The position numbers and the translations under genes are program-made. Under the pieces are notes generated by a model. The model was not told where the DNA came from, ran no database searches, and was given only the letters and a program-made list of their open reading frames with translations. From positions 1,781,699,466 to 1,781,763,465 of the forward strand of contig NC_056743.1 in the NCBI RefSeq assembly GCF_019279795.1: a stretch of 64,000 bases of DNA. Reading direction: 5' to 3'. This document shows positions 37,016 through 48,785 of the stretch, piece by piece (position 1 is the first letter of the stretch; the number at the start of each line of letters is the position of its first letter). Source of the DNA: Protopterus annectens. Lineage: Eukaryota > Chordata > Ceratodontiformes > Protopteridae.

Positions 37016-37165
37016 AAAGTCTAATATTGTACTCTTGGTTTGTGCTACAGATTAATGCATGCATACTTGCTTTTACAGTTGAGATATGCATGCTCAATTT
37101 GATATTGTAATATTGGACTTTTGGTTTGTGCTACAGGTTAATGCTTGCATACTTGCTTTTACATA
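37016..37165 (-). repeat. ~60-bp direct repeat, possibly tRNA-like SINE head
   Basis: 37016-37080 and 37103-37163 share TGGTTTGTGCTACAG and TTGCATACTTGCTTTTACA. On the minus strand the sequence from 37050 to 36985 has GTGGGTTCAAAGACC, a box B-like element, so it may be a decayed SINE. Weak. Confidence 0.4.
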
Positions 37166-37806
37166 TGACATCACCTCTTAACTCTGCACCTTCTTCTTTC
37201 TTTTAACCATTAAGGAATCACATTTTAAATGAATCCATTTTGTCACAACTTGTGACATACTCCATCTCTTCTCCCTGCTTCTGAGATCCACCTTTGTGCT
37301 AAGAGCAGAAGGAGGAAGTGCTGCCATAAATGGCATCCCCATACAAAAAGAGTAAGGAAAGTTTCCCAGCACCCTGACCAAATTTGCCATAGTAGTAGAA
37401 ATACCACCTTGAGTTTTACCAGAAAGGAGGCCACCAGCCTAGAATAAAGGCTAAATAAATAAGATATGTTGAATACAGCACTAGTGTTCAGTTACAGCAC
37501 AAGCTGAAACTAAATGAAGTTAATTTGACTTTATCATTACCAAATAATTTCTAAAAAATGGACTCAAATACTACAAAAAAAGAAGATAAATAATAAAGAA
37601 TGATAATAATTAAAAGTGTGACAAAGGCAGGGCACTGGTAAAGGTAAACCACTCCCAGCATGTTGCTTTTAGCAACATCCATCCATCTTCAACCCCTTTT
37701 CCCATTTTAGCACATGGGGTCGGGCTGTTACGTCAAAAGTGACAATCATCTAGAGCCAAGGTTTATACCACCAGGTGGCTAACTTTGCAGCAGTAGTTCA
37801 TCCAGG
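37166..37806. other. No recognised feature
   Basis: No tandem repeat or terminal repeat recognised; the minus-strand ORF noted under 35683 lies here. Confidence 0.3.
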
Positions 37807-38097
37807 TCTATATTAGATGATCAAACTTTTAAAAGTTCGACTGTCATATGGTCGACACTTTTTGAAAGTTCAAACATTTTAAAAGAGATCTCCATACAGT
37901 GCGGAATGGGAAGATTTCCCTTTTCTGAACTGTAGTGCAATCTTGGAGTTAATATATTTAAAGAGTGTGGGGTGTTCAGGTAGGTTATTTGTGTAGTTTA
38001 TTTATTTTTATTAGATTTTCAAACTTTTAAAAGTTCAATCATATGGTGCCAACCATATGACAGTCCAACTTTTAAAAGTTTGATTATCTAATAGAGA
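37807..38097. mobile_element. Hairpin MITE, ~50-bp inverted termini
   Basis: The first ~50 bases (TATTAGATGATCAAAC, TTTTAAAAGTTCGAC, TGTCATATGGTCGACAC) are the near-perfect inverse of the last ~50 (38048-38097). Each terminus also folds on itself: TCATATGGT (38039-38047) pairs with ACCATATGA (38052-38060), and AAAAGTTCGAC pairs with GTCGACACTTTT on the left. The middle (37894-37975) holds a core shared with the elements at 41812 and 58074: CAGTGCGGAATGGGAAG, CTGTAGTGCAATCTTGGAG, TTAATATATTTAA. The TA at each end fits a TA target duplication. No transposase. Confidence 0.85.
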
Positions 38098-38599
38098 CCC
38101 ATTCATCCATGCCACACACTTGCACACATGTTAACTATTAATGTAGTAAATATCCTAATGAGAAAATATTCATGTTAAAAAGTTAAGAACATAAATACCC
38201 TTTGTAGATGCAGCAAAAATTAGTTCTACTACGGTAATACTGAACAGAGGGCAGGAGACATGGCACATTTACAAAAAGCCAAAGATATGTAGAGAATTAA
38301 TTAACATTACCCAATGTTCATTAGATGTTAGTTGAAAATAAGTAAAGCATATTAAATCAAACATGTGAAAAATATTAAGTCTCACTTAAGGAAAGATAAG
38401 CTGTCTTAATTTTGATAACTAAGAGATTCTAACAAAAGCAATAAACACCACTTTGTAAAACAATGGAAAAGACTCACTGAATCTTGGTGGATACCTTCAC
38501 ATGATGGACAATTTGTTTACTAAATCCCTCCAAGATATGTATAATATGTAATAATATATAATATGTCATATATATCATGGAAAAAATAAGAAAAAGGGA
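38098..38599. other. No recognised feature; possible 5' flank of LINE
   Basis: AT-rich; may include the 5' leader of the R4/Dong-like LINE to the right. Nothing else recognised. Confidence 0.3.
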
Positions 38600-40269
38600 A
38601 TTGCTGGGTGCATTCATTCAAAGATAAAAAAGTGTTCAACCAAGGCAAAGTCATCAGGGCCAGGGCTGGTGGAAAGACTAGTACAAAGTCCTCTAAAGAT
38701 GATAAAGATCTTGCCATACTACTATGTCTCAATCAAACAGATTATCTAAGAGCCCTGACTGTGGCAATAAAAAATAATAGTCTACAAAAAGCTAAAAAAT
38801 TGAAAAGCTAGGCAAGATGCCTTGTAATGGTGAAATGGACAAGAAAAAAATATATATATTTCTTTCTATGCAACTAACCCAGAATTCCAAAAAAGGTGTT
38901 AAACTGCAAGAGTAAAGGAAAAATAGAGAAGTGAAACATCACTAAAATAAATAAAAATGGGAAGCATTGCAGATTCTAATTTAAGGTCATTAACTGAGTA
39001 AATAAAAACAAAACAATACGTGAATAAGAAAAGACTGAGTGAATTGGGAAAGAAAGCCAATTTTGAAGTATTAAGAGAGAAAGAAAGAGGACCACAGGTA
39101 TTTGCAAAGTTAAAGACAGAAGAATGGACCTGAGAGAAGAAGTGAGACCTAATATTGTTCAGTCCATCCACAGAGAAAAAATCACTTTTAACTAATAATC
39201 ATAAAACAAATCCAAAAATATTTGACACGTATAAACAATGGCACCCAGACATAGTAAATGTCACAAAAAAGAGAATAGCAGCACAGACGTCTAATGTAGT
39301 GACAAGTCAGTGGTTTGGTACAGACATGGAGAAAATTGAAAATTAAGTGATAGACCAGTTACAATGTGAAAAATCTGCATAGGAATCCCAGATGCAAAGG
39401 TCACTTCATATGGTGGTTTATTAAAAGAGGTACAAAATGAAGAAGTGACAGAGGAAGTAGAGCAGTGCAGTAGTAAAGAAAATCACTTGCTAGTTCAGCT
39501 AAATGTTGAAAGCAGTAAAGATGTTTCACAAAACAGAATAATAATATCATAATCATCCACAAACCATAGAAGCTACTCTCAGTCAGAAAAAATTTGAAGG
39601 AAGACCTGATAGAATTGGTGAATAAGACATGGATTGTCAAAAAATGAACAAGCCAAATTAATAAAAGAATTGGAATTGTAAGAGAGATCTGCATGTTATA
39701 AAAGACATTAACAGAAAGCATTAGTGTGCAGTGAAACTAATAACAGACAAGGTACTGCCACAAAAGCATATATTACTAAAGAAAAATGAAGATTTAAAAA
39801 GGTCATCACCATGGAAGCACTGATTAAAAGCAGTTATGAAACAGTTAAGTAAAAAAGTATCATTACTTGAAGAATACAAAAAATTAAAATTATCTAAAAT
39901 ATTAGAAAGGTAAATGAGCTAAAACAAAAACAATATCAAACAGATCAGGATTTGTGTTACACTATCTCTAACAATAAATTAAAAATCTCTATTCAGGCTG
40001 AAACCCATAGGAGATTCACTGAAAAATATAAAGAAATGATACAAAACAAACAGTTTAGGGATGACCCAAAGAAATTCTACAAGGAGTTAAGAAGGAAAAC
40101 AGCAATAGTTGCAACACCACCAAGAAAAGAGAGATTAATAGATTGTAGAGGAATATCTATGAGGATCCATTTGAGCATAATTAAGTAGACTGGGTGAATA
40201 AAAGAAGTATAATAACAATTAAGAGACTCTGATATAGAAGATATAGATTGGAATGAAGTAACTCCTACT

Positions 40270-40527
40270 TTGAAAGAGATAGAAATAAAGTTAAGAAGGA
40301 CTCCCAAATGGAAAACGCCAGGTCCAGATGCTGTACTTAACTTATTAACATCTTTGTACCATGATTTATCCTTGAGTAAGAACTGCTTATATGTATACCC
40401 TGAAATGACACCAGACTGGCTAAAAATGGTGAAATCCATACTTATTTTCAAAAGTGTACCAGCAGATCATTCTAAAAATTATCGACCAATAACATGTCTC
40501 ACAACAGCATATAAGTTATATACATGA
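40270..40527 (+). pseudogene. R4/Dong-like RT N-terminal fragment
   Basis: An 85-codon open piece with TPKWKTPGPDAVLNL, DWLKMVKSILIFK and NYRPITCLTTAYKLYT. The frame ends in a stop, and the following KSLKQKGNKRD segment is cut by the SINE at 40605. Confidence 0.75.
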
Positions 40528-40604
40528 ATTGATGCAGATTAGATAAAAATTTCAGTCAAGTCCTTAAAACAGAAGGGGAATAAAAGAGATTTAAATGAAA
40601 CAGA

Positions 40605-40866
40605 GGATCATCTTTGCGCAGCGCAGTGGTACAGTTGTTATCTTTGTCACCATACAACTCAAGAGGTTCTCTAGTTCGGTTCTTGGCTGGGGTTCCTTCT
40701 GTGCAGAGTCTGTATGTCCTCCCTGTGTTTGTGTGGGTTTCCTCCACATGCTGCGGTTTCCTCGCACATTCCAAAGACATGTATCTGGAGCGTTTCTCTC
40801 CGGTTCTCCACTGGAAATGACCTCTGTCCCAGTCAGACTTTGCTGGTAAACAAATAATAAATAAAC
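40605..40866 (+). mobile_element. SINE with an L2-type 3' tail
   Basis: The head and body (40610-40787) match the SINE at 19018: GCGCAGTGGTACAG, CAAGAGGTTCTC, GCAGAGTCTGTATGTCCTCC, GTGTGGGTTTCCTCC, CCAAAGACATG. From 40788 the sequence changes to an L2-type end: GAGCGTTTCTCTCCGG, TCTCCACTGGAAATGACC, GGTAAACAAATAATAAATAAA. This is the same end as the L2-like LINE at 44208 (minus) and 451-546. It lies inside the RT of the R4/Dong-like LINE, between KRDLNETEDHL and FLKAIMKTCKN. No clear target duplication. Confidence 0.85.
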
Positions 40867-41735
40867 CTTTTCTTAAAGCCATAATGAAGACCTGTAAAAA
40901 TAATAGAAATCTCCATATGGCATGGATAGATTACAAGGAAATAAATAAAAACTTTTGATAATATTCTTCATAACAGATTGCAAAATGCATAAAATGTACA
41001 AGATCCATCACTCATTGATATACTTTATTGCAGTTACTGTAAAGGAATGGTAAACCACTTTGGGGCTGAACCACAAAAAAAACATGCTTATCCAGGGTGT
41101 GAAAATCGAGCATGGAAAATTTCAAGGTGATTCTTTGTCACCATTACTATTTTTCCTTGTGCTCAATCTGTTAAGCTGTTTACTCAACAGCCTAGGTCAC
41201 AGCTTCAGTTTGACTCCAAGAAAATCATCAAGTCATCTACTTTTAGTCCATCAGATAAACACTCAAAAGAGCAGCTTCAGGTAATTAAAACTTTCTCAGA
41301 TGACACAGCAATGTCATTTGGCCTCAATAAATGTGCAAAAAGAACTTTTTAAGAAGCAAAACTGAAAACTTGAGAATATAAAACTTGGAGACAAATGTGA
41401 TATAAAAGATTTGGGACAAGGAGTGCACACATATCTTGAAATAGATGAAGGGGCAGTAATATAACATAAAAAAAAATGAGAACAAAGTTCTGCAAGGAAT
41501 ATTTTAAAAGACTAAAGTTAATATTGAAAAACTGTTTTGACATCAAGGAATAAATCTGAAGCTATAAATCAGCTTGCACTTCCTGTTTTAGCTTGCAGCT
41601 TTGGGTGATTGAATAAGCTTGATGGGAAAACAAAAACAATAGCTTAATTCCCATGTAATCATAAACAAGAGCCAGTGTTTGACATGATTATATCTCTCTC
41701 GCTCTGATGGAGGCATGGATCTCCTTGAAATCAAC

Positions 41736-41803
41736 TATATCTATAGCTATCTATATATCTATATATCTATATATCTATATATATATATATATATATATAT
41801 ATA
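41736..41803. repeat. TATC/TA microsatellite
   Basis: CTATATAT-type tract turning into pure TA; directly before the MITE at 41812. Confidence 0.9.
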
Positions 41804-41811
41804 GGCTTACA

Positions 41812-42268
41812 GTCAAAATGTAGAATTCAGGTCAGCAAATATGGAAATGTCAAACAGCAGTTGGCCTATTCCCATGTTGCCAAACGTTAAATGCTCACTA
41901 GTTCATATCAGGGAATACCACTGCGCATTCGCTGATATGAGCTAGATGTACTGAATAGACATTGCGGCACAGTGCAGATTGGGAAGTACATCCCTTTCCT
42001 CACTAGTGTGATCTTGGAGTAGGACTATATAGTTAGCAGGGGTGAGAGGGGTGCAGGGGGTCTTTCCCCATGCAAAAACATGATTTCAAGTGTAGGAGTG
42101 GCACTTACCTGAGCTCCTGTATGGACATCATGTTCGATATTTGGTGAAAATGTCAAATCTGCTGAATTCATTCCTCAGATTCGACATTGTTACCTAATTA
42201 ATATGCAGGGATTTGACCTTGCCGTTTGATGTTCCTAATGGTAGGAGTTTCAATTTTCAAGATTTTGA
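41812..42268. mobile_element. Hairpin MITE, second locus
   Basis: Imperfect inverted ends: TCAAAATG..GGAAATGTCAAACAGCA on the left against the inverse of ..TGCCGTTTGATGTTCC..ATTTTGA on the right. An inner hairpin pairs CATATCAG (about 41905) with CTGATATG (about 41937). The core at 41955-42085 is shared with 37894 and 58293: CACAGTGCAGATTGGGAAG, AGTGTGATCTTGGAG, and CATGCAAAAACATG (the last shared with 58390). Placed inside the R4/Dong-like LINE between two microsatellites. Confidence 0.65.
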
Positions 42269-42272
42269 TAGC

Positions 42273-42278
42273 AATATA

Positions 42279-42352
<74 letters not shown>
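42273..42352. repeat. TA microsatellite
   Basis: TA tract with two TG interruptions directly after the MITE. Confidence 0.95.
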
Positions 42353-43074
42353 GACACACATAGGTCAGTGTTTGTGGATTGCATACATATTTGTTGACAT
42401 CATCAGATCCAAACATATTGAAAGTTCTAAAACATGAGCAAAATAAGTTTGTTATGACCTTTTTGCTTAAGCTAGCAAAAATCTCCCGGAAATAAGCAGG
42501 CATGCAAATCCACCCAAATGTATGTGGATAAAAAATAGATGGCAAAAGAAAATGTGAAAAAAAAAAAAGAAAAGAAAGAATACAAAAGAAAAGGATCAGG
42601 AAAAAAGAAAAAATAAATAGAAATATCATAGGTATAGCAAGAAGAATAGAGATCTACTGTAACAAATGCATGTTGACCAAGAGTTGATGAGTGAATAGCA
42701 CAGGGAAGGTAGATTTAAACCAAAAAATGAAAGTGGTTCACAAACATCCACAGAAAAAGCAGGAGATACTGACCAATATAGTTTATAAAGTACAAAACGA
42801 GAAGCAGTTACACATCTTTCTGCAGCTTGGGGTAAACTCATTGCTGAAGGTTTGTATACTGAAAGACATAGCAATATGGCAAGGCTGTTACACTGGAGAC
42901 TTTGTAAACATCAACACAGAGAGGCAGTTGAGAGTCATTGGAAACATGAACCGCAAAGTATTGTTGAAAATGATGAAGTGATGATTACGTAGGATCATCC
43001 CATAGCAGCAGCTAAGAAGCTATAAAGGACATAAATTTGTAAAATGTCAACACTTGTAATTAGGAACTAGAGCA

Positions 43075-43500
43075 ATGCAGAATAAGGATAAACAGAGAGT
43101 TCCAGGTGTACTCGAAGGAACTGGGCTAATAAAAAAGCATCTTTACACAAATTTAGATATATTACCGATAAAAGTAAACCCTTATGATCTGAAAAAAGAG
43201 GCACTTCTGAGTGCATTGCAGATGCTGAGAAGAACACTCGTATCAAATGTCATGGACCGAACCAAAACCAGATTCATGAACTTTATTTATGTCCTGACTA
43301 AGGAATGGGGCTCATTCCCATCAAGGTATGTAAAAACTAAGCATATGAATAAATTAAACCAACACATACTTTCATGTGGCATATGTTCCAAATGCATATA
43401 TACAAAAGAAAAAAATACTTACAGTAAAATAGTCCCTGTAGATTTCCAAACTGGCAAACCATTTCTGACCCACCTAATGAATTTAAACGTGCCTAAGTAA
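43075..43500 (+). pseudogene. R4/Dong-like C-terminal ORF, 141 codons
   Basis: Open piece with GTGLIKKHLYTNLDILPI, PYDLKKEALLSALQMLRRTL and then TKEWGSFPSRYVKTKHMN. The last block also occurs downstream of the same motif at 21425-21500 (minus), supporting one family and showing that it belongs to the element's 3' region. The Met is internal. Confidence 0.72.
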
Positions 43501-43671
43501 TCATATTTTCTATTAAATGCTTATTTTCGTATAATAGGATGGGCAAGGAGTACTGGACGACTGAATATTGAGTCCAAGGAATGAAGAGGGCATTGTCTTA
43601 TGGGATATTTATCTACCTATGTCTGTCTGTATTATGCATGTAGATATGTGTTATGTATATATGTATGTACA

Positions 43672-43685
43672 TATCTATCTGTCTG

Positions 43686-43760
<75 letters not shown>

Positions 43761-43778
43761 GTCTACCTGTCTATCTGT
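43672..43778. repeat. ATCT tetranucleotide microsatellite
   Basis: About 24 ATCT repeats with GTCT variants at the edges. The open frames across it are artefacts. Confidence 0.95.
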
Positions 43779-44207
43779 CAGTTAACTGGATAAATGATCT
43801 GTTGTGTGGATCCTTTTCAGCCATGAACAGGCCAAAAGTAAGGGTAAAAATAGTGTACACATATAATTTTGGAATAGTAGCTGCCTAAAAAAGGATGTTG
43901 CCTTCTATAAACTGATCAGGACATAACATTTTATATCAGAGACTAACAAAAAAAGCTTTGTGTTTTGAGTATAGTGTCTGTATTTACTGTCTACACTGTA
44001 TGCTTTTTGAATGTTTGGAGAAAGGTAAAATTGGACCTTTGTCTTAAGAAGTGGACTGTTGCCTCTGCTTTTGAAATGGGTCGTCCTACAATGACATTTT
44101 TAACAGGTGTGGTAACTGTCGGGAGAGACAAAAACATGCTTTACTGATTAGAAATTACTTGCAGGAGTATTTCCTGACTGCAAGGTTCTGTGCTGCAACT
44201 TATTAAC
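43779..44207. other. No recognised feature
   Basis: Nothing recognised between the ATCT tract and the L2-like tail. Confidence 0.35.
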
Positions 44208-44604
44208 TTATTATTATTTTTTATTTATTAACATTTGTTGACCGGGAAAGTCCACTGGGTCAGAAACCCATTTTCAGTGGAGGCCCGGGGAGAAAAGCTC
44301 GACCAGTATTACAAAGCTGACAAATTTTTAATATAAATTGTTAAAAATTTTTAACATAAATTTAACAGTTCTTACAGGTAAAGAGACAAAAACATAGTAC
44401 AGTTCAACACTTCATAGGGTTTATAATAATATGCATTAGGAGTCTTAAAAATTGGTAGAAAAAGTTACATATTTGAAAGAGTAAGGATTTTAAAGAATAT
44501 TATCTGTAGTCAGAGTAAAGTAAAATGGATAGTGGGTATATTGAAGGTATAAAAGAGTGGATATTATAAGTTCCGCTAACCTAATATTTAATTAATGTGC
44601 TGTT

Positions 44605-45258
44605 TTAATGTGGTTTGTTTGCATGGCAGCTACAGGATTGATTACTTAGATAATGGGATTTTAGAGCTATCTTAAAGGATTTTGACTGGTCAGTTTGGGT
44701 TATTTCAGTTGGTAGGTTGTTCCATAGTTCAGCTATAGCTATAGTATGGGAGTACAGACATTGTCCAGTTCTTTTACAGGGTTTTGTTACAGTTAGCATG
44801 AATCTGGAAGAGAACCTTAGTGCTCTTGTAGGGGTATAGGTTTGTAGGATTGAGTTGAGTGCTGGGCAGTCATTAGGTTTGAAGATTAATTTGTGGGCTA
44901 AGGCTAGTTGGGTATATTGGAGACTGTGGGACAATTCTAGCCATTTCAGCTCAGTCAGGGCCTGGCAGTGATGAGAACGGTACAGTTTACCGGAGGCAAA
45001 TTTGGCTATTTTATAGTAGCAGGACTGTAGTTTGTTGCTAAGGGTTGAGTGAAGGTTAATAAATGTGGCACTACCATATAGAAGGGAGGGAATGAGTAGA
45101 GCATTGACAAGTTTTGTTTTGGTGTATTTATCCAAGTAAAGCTTATGGCAGTAAAGTTTGCCTAATTTGAAGTGTGTTTTCTTAATTGCATTAAGGATAT
45201 GTGGTTCATAAGTTAGTTTGTTGCCCATTGTTATTTCTAGTAGTTTGGCTCTTTTCAC
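44605..45258 (-). pseudogene. L2-like RT C-terminal domain, 217 codons
   Basis: Open piece with KLTYEPHILNAIKKTHFKL, KTKLVNALLIPSLLYGSATF, LTELKWLELSHSLQYTQLA, AIAELWNNLPTEI and KSFKIALKSHYLSNQ, the thumb and C-terminal region of L2-type RT. The C-terminus (HANKPH) lies just before the 3'UTR. First Met is internal; the upstream finger/palm is in another frame. Confidence 0.8.
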
Positions 45259-45623
45259 TAGTTCTATTTCTGTACCATCTTTAGCAAGGATTTTGAAGTC
45301 AGTGTCAGGTGATTTTGTAGAGAAAAGTAAAAGTTATTTTTTTTGTGGGGGGAGGGGATTAATGTAAGTTGTGCATTAATAAGCCAAGATTCAGTTGAAG
45401 TAAAGGCCTTCTGTGTAACTATGAGGAGATCTGAGAAATTGTTGGATGTGGATATTAGTGTAGAATCGTCGGCATATTGGATGAGGCTTTAGATGTGGGG
45501 AGCTTTGTGAAGATCATTGATAAAGATATTAAACAGTAGTGGTCCTAAAATAGATCCTTGCAGTACCCCTATGTTATTAGCTTGGTAATTAGATTGTACA
45601 TTAAGCCATCTTACTGATTGTTC

Positions 45624-45893
45624 TCAATTTTGTAGGTAAGAGGTGAACCAGTTACGCGATTTTGGGGAGCAACCTAATTTTGATAGTTGAGTTAATAGCT
45701 TAGTATGTGACACTGTGTTGAAAGCCTTAGAAAGGGCTAGTAAGATTACTGAGGTAGGGTGGCCTACATCTATGGCTATGTTAACGGTGTCAGAGAAAGA
45801 GAAGAAAGCAGTGATCGTGCTATGCCCTGGATGGAACTCATGTTGAGTAGGGGATAGAAGAGCATTATCTGAGAGGTGTTTAAGAAGCTGCAT
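45624..45893 (-). pseudogene. L2-like RT motif A fragment
   Basis: 89 codons with HEFHPGHSTITAFF, SVILLALSKAFNTVSHTKLL and NWFTSYLQN. The catalytic Asp of motif A is Ala. The right end at 45893 is cut by the insertion; the frame resumes at 47246. Confidence 0.8.
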
Positions 45894-47245
45894 GTGAACA
45901 CATTTGTGATGCCCATGCCCTGGCCCAGCAATCAGGGAGCATTAATCCTCACCACTAACAACAGAGAGGGCGTCTGATATTATGAGAATAAGATAATAAA
46001 TACACACAGTAAAGTGCAATTTCCATTAAGAGCCCAATGAGATCACAGTCAGTCCGGGGCTGGTCGCTCCCATGCTCTCCAGGTCCCCAATAAGACTCCC
46101 CACTGGCACAGCTATAGGGTCCAGATCTCAGCCAGCTGGGCAAGCTACAATCTCCAGCACCATCTCTGCCCAACCAGTGTTTCATGTCCCTGCCCATGTA
46201 GCTGACACACACACTTTGAGATAAGAGTTTATACAACCACATAGACACTTTTGGGGAAGGTTGGCACAGGTTCTCCAGCTGTGCCCCCTTTTCCCAGATT
46301 ATACAGTAGTACCCTGCCACCACCCAACTAATATTTATCAGCTGCTCAAAGGCCCTTAAAAGGGTGTCCAATTATTACTGTGCACTATTATTATCCAATT
46401 GGTAGTATAACTAAACAGTCAAGGCTTTATTAGAGTAACGTGGTACAGTAAACACTATAAATATGCAATGTACTTTAGAGCTTAAATTATCTCTACACAA
46501 AACAGCCTCAGCTGAAAGGTTTTAAAATATTTAATAATAAATAAAAACACAAGACAATACTTCTTACTACACAGTGCTAGTCAAGAGTTCAGAGATCACA
46601 GAGAAATACTTAAAATAATTCAGTAGTACAGTTCTGACATCACAGAAAAACACTTAGTCTAATATTTCTAGCTGCTAGCTCTTTCTAAAAGAAAACACAA
46701 GTCTAAGATAACTTACATAAGAAAGCAGGCAGAGTGCTGATGAGTTGGATGGTCAAGACAAAAATGCTTCTGATTCTCTCTGTTTAAATTGCTATCTTCA
46801 GTCCTGATTCCCGTTACATCATTTTTTACACTTTCCTGAGGTTCCCAGGCCAACAGATACTACATTCTCCTGTTATCTTTGCACCTGCAGGAAACTACAG
46901 CCATAAAAGCCATTCCATATGTAAACTCTAGTAATTATTCCTTAAATTAAAACAATAGGCAGGATGCTTCACTCCAGACTCATCAACTCCAAATTGTAAC
47001 TTCAAAGGGACAGACATGAAATAATTTTAACTTCAAAGGACAGACAAGAAATGCTTGACTTAGCTTTCTTTACAGCAGAGGGCAATGTTGCTACATTGTT
47101 TTAAGTTCAATAGTTCACAGCATATTATTTCATTTAAGACAGCAAGTCTGTAATTCAACAATCATATTTACAAATGACAGAATTTTGTATAAAATCCTAT
47201 CTGGCTAGGCTGGCAGCCTTCATCTATCTTCACCCAATCTTCACA
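45893..47245 (-). mobile_element. Candidate solo LTR inside the L2-like LINE
   Basis: A 1353-bp insertion that interrupts the L2 ORF between SPLSKILEKM and MQLLKHLSD. It begins TGTGAACA and ends TTCACA, the inverted TG..CA ends expected of an LTR. On the minus strand a TATTTATAG box lies ~37 bp before an AATAAA signal (46428-46433), consistent with U3-R-U5 order. It has no coding region. No convincing target duplication was found, so a large nonautonomous DNA element remains possible. Confidence 0.5.
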
Positions 47246-47564
47246 ACATTTTTCTAGGATTTTTGATAGTGGAGAGAGTATAGAGATAGGGCGATAGTTA
47301 GAGACATCATGGGAGTTTCCACCTTAGTGTAGTGGTGTAATAATGGATTTTTTCCATAAATGGGGAACATAAGATTCAGAAAGATAACGATTTATGAGAA
47401 TGCTAACTGGGTATGTAATTGCAGTAGCTGCTATTTGCAGATATTCTGGGGGAAGATTATCTGCAGAAAATGAGCAAGGTTTGAGGTTTTTAAGAATTTC
47501 AAGATCAGAGAGGTGGGCACTGGTTGTACTGTAAACGAGTAGGCTGACGGAGTAGTGGTATTAT

Positions 47565-48785
47565 CTACAGTGGAGGGGTGTGTTTGGTGGGTAGTGTGTG
47601 GTTTGAGTTTGGGTCAGGTGGGGAGTCTCTGAGTAACTTTTGAATGGTAGAGATGAAATGGGTGTTAAAGTCTTGGGAAATTTGTTGTGGAGTCATTTCT
47701 GGTGCAGGGGATGGATTTTGTATGGTGCATGGATTGAGTAGAGTGGAGACAGACCTCCAGAACTTATTTGGATTGTTATATGAGGTAGTTAGTTTCGAGG
47801 AAAAATAATCCTTTTTATCCTGTATCACTAGCTTTTTTGCTTTGTTACGGAGTTGTTTGTAGTGGAGTTTGCTGTGTTTTGTTCTATATTTCAGCCATAA
47901 TTTCCTGGCTTTGTTTCTAAGATAGATAGTTTGTTTGATTTGTTTTGTTAACCAGGAGGCATTATCAGTTTTAGTCCATTTAATACACATTGGAGTTAAG
48001 CAGTTGAGAGTGTCTAAAAAGAGTTTGTTTAAAATGCTTATAAATTTATTTTGGTCAAAGTGGGCAAGATTCCTTGAGGTTCTATATGAGTGTGTTTTGA
48101 TCGTTTGAGTGTGACTCCTGTAAGTATATGCTGGGAGGTGGTCACTTAGTATGTTTGGTAGGGTGCCTGAGTTTGTGTAGTTTTGAGGGTGGGCTACTAG
48201 TATCCAGTCTAAGGTTGATTCAGATTCTGTTGACAAGATTGTGGGTAGGTGTTGACAGATTGTGGGTAGGAGTGGTGATGAGTTGTGTGAAACTATGTAG
48301 GTTTATACTATTTGCTGGAGAAGGGGAGACTAAGTTTAACCGATTAATGTTGGTGTCTCCTAGAATTATAGTTTCCTGTGATATATTTTGATTACTCCAG
48401 GATAAAAAGTCTTTGAGTATGTGGCTATTTTGGCCTGGGGTATGTAAATTATTGATATGCATATGTGTTTGTTGTGATTTATGTGGAGGGATGTGAGAAG
48501 GAGTTCTAGGTTTCCAAATGTGGGGAGGGGTTTTGTATGAGTTGTTATTTGCAGTGTGTTTTGATAGAATAATGCTACACTGCCACCCTTTTTGCGAATT
48601 CTGTCTGAACAAATGATGTTATATCCTGGAGGGAGACTTTCAGTATCAGCAATGTGTGGTTTTAGCCATGTTTCAGTTACTGCAAGAATATTTGGGGTAT
48701 GGGTAGTTAGCCAGGCATGAAATTCAGTAATTTTATTGCAAATACTGCGTATGTTGGGCCTGGATTTGAATGGATATCTCCACAT
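47565..48785 (-). pseudogene. L2-like endonuclease, frameshifted
   Basis: Three overlapping open pieces in two or more frames: 48785-48366 (TETWLKPHIADTESLPPGYN), 48612-48220 (WGDTN-type segment read as ILGDTNINR, holding the GDxN motif) and 48236-47565 (LDWILVAH, LSDHLPAYTYRS). All endonuclease blocks remain readable. About 400 codons in total, close to the usual length for this domain plus linker. Confidence 0.78.

Larger units (their letters stand above)
38600..43500 (+). mobile_element. R4/Dong-like LINE with nested insertions
   Basis: Plus-strand LINE with RT and C-terminal motifs of the restriction-like-endonuclease group. At 39990-40110 RRFTEKYKEMIQ and DDPKKFYKELRRK precede RT. At 40270-40520: KEIEIKLRRTPKWKTPGPDA, MTPDWLKMVKSILIF, NYRPITCLTTAYKLY. 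After a SINE at 40605-40866 the frame resumes with FLKAIMKTCKNNRNLHMAWI and DYKEI (motif A). At 41080-41300 QGDSLSPLLFFLVLN-like and TFSDDTAMSFGLNKCAK follow, at 41390 a YKYLGI-type block, and near 41700 SDGGMDLLEINYLY. Microsatellites and a MITE occupy 41736-42352. The C-terminal end is at 43075-43300 (VLEGTGLIKKHL, LQMLRRTLVSNVM). Many stops; inactive. Left limit uncertain. Confidence 0.78.
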
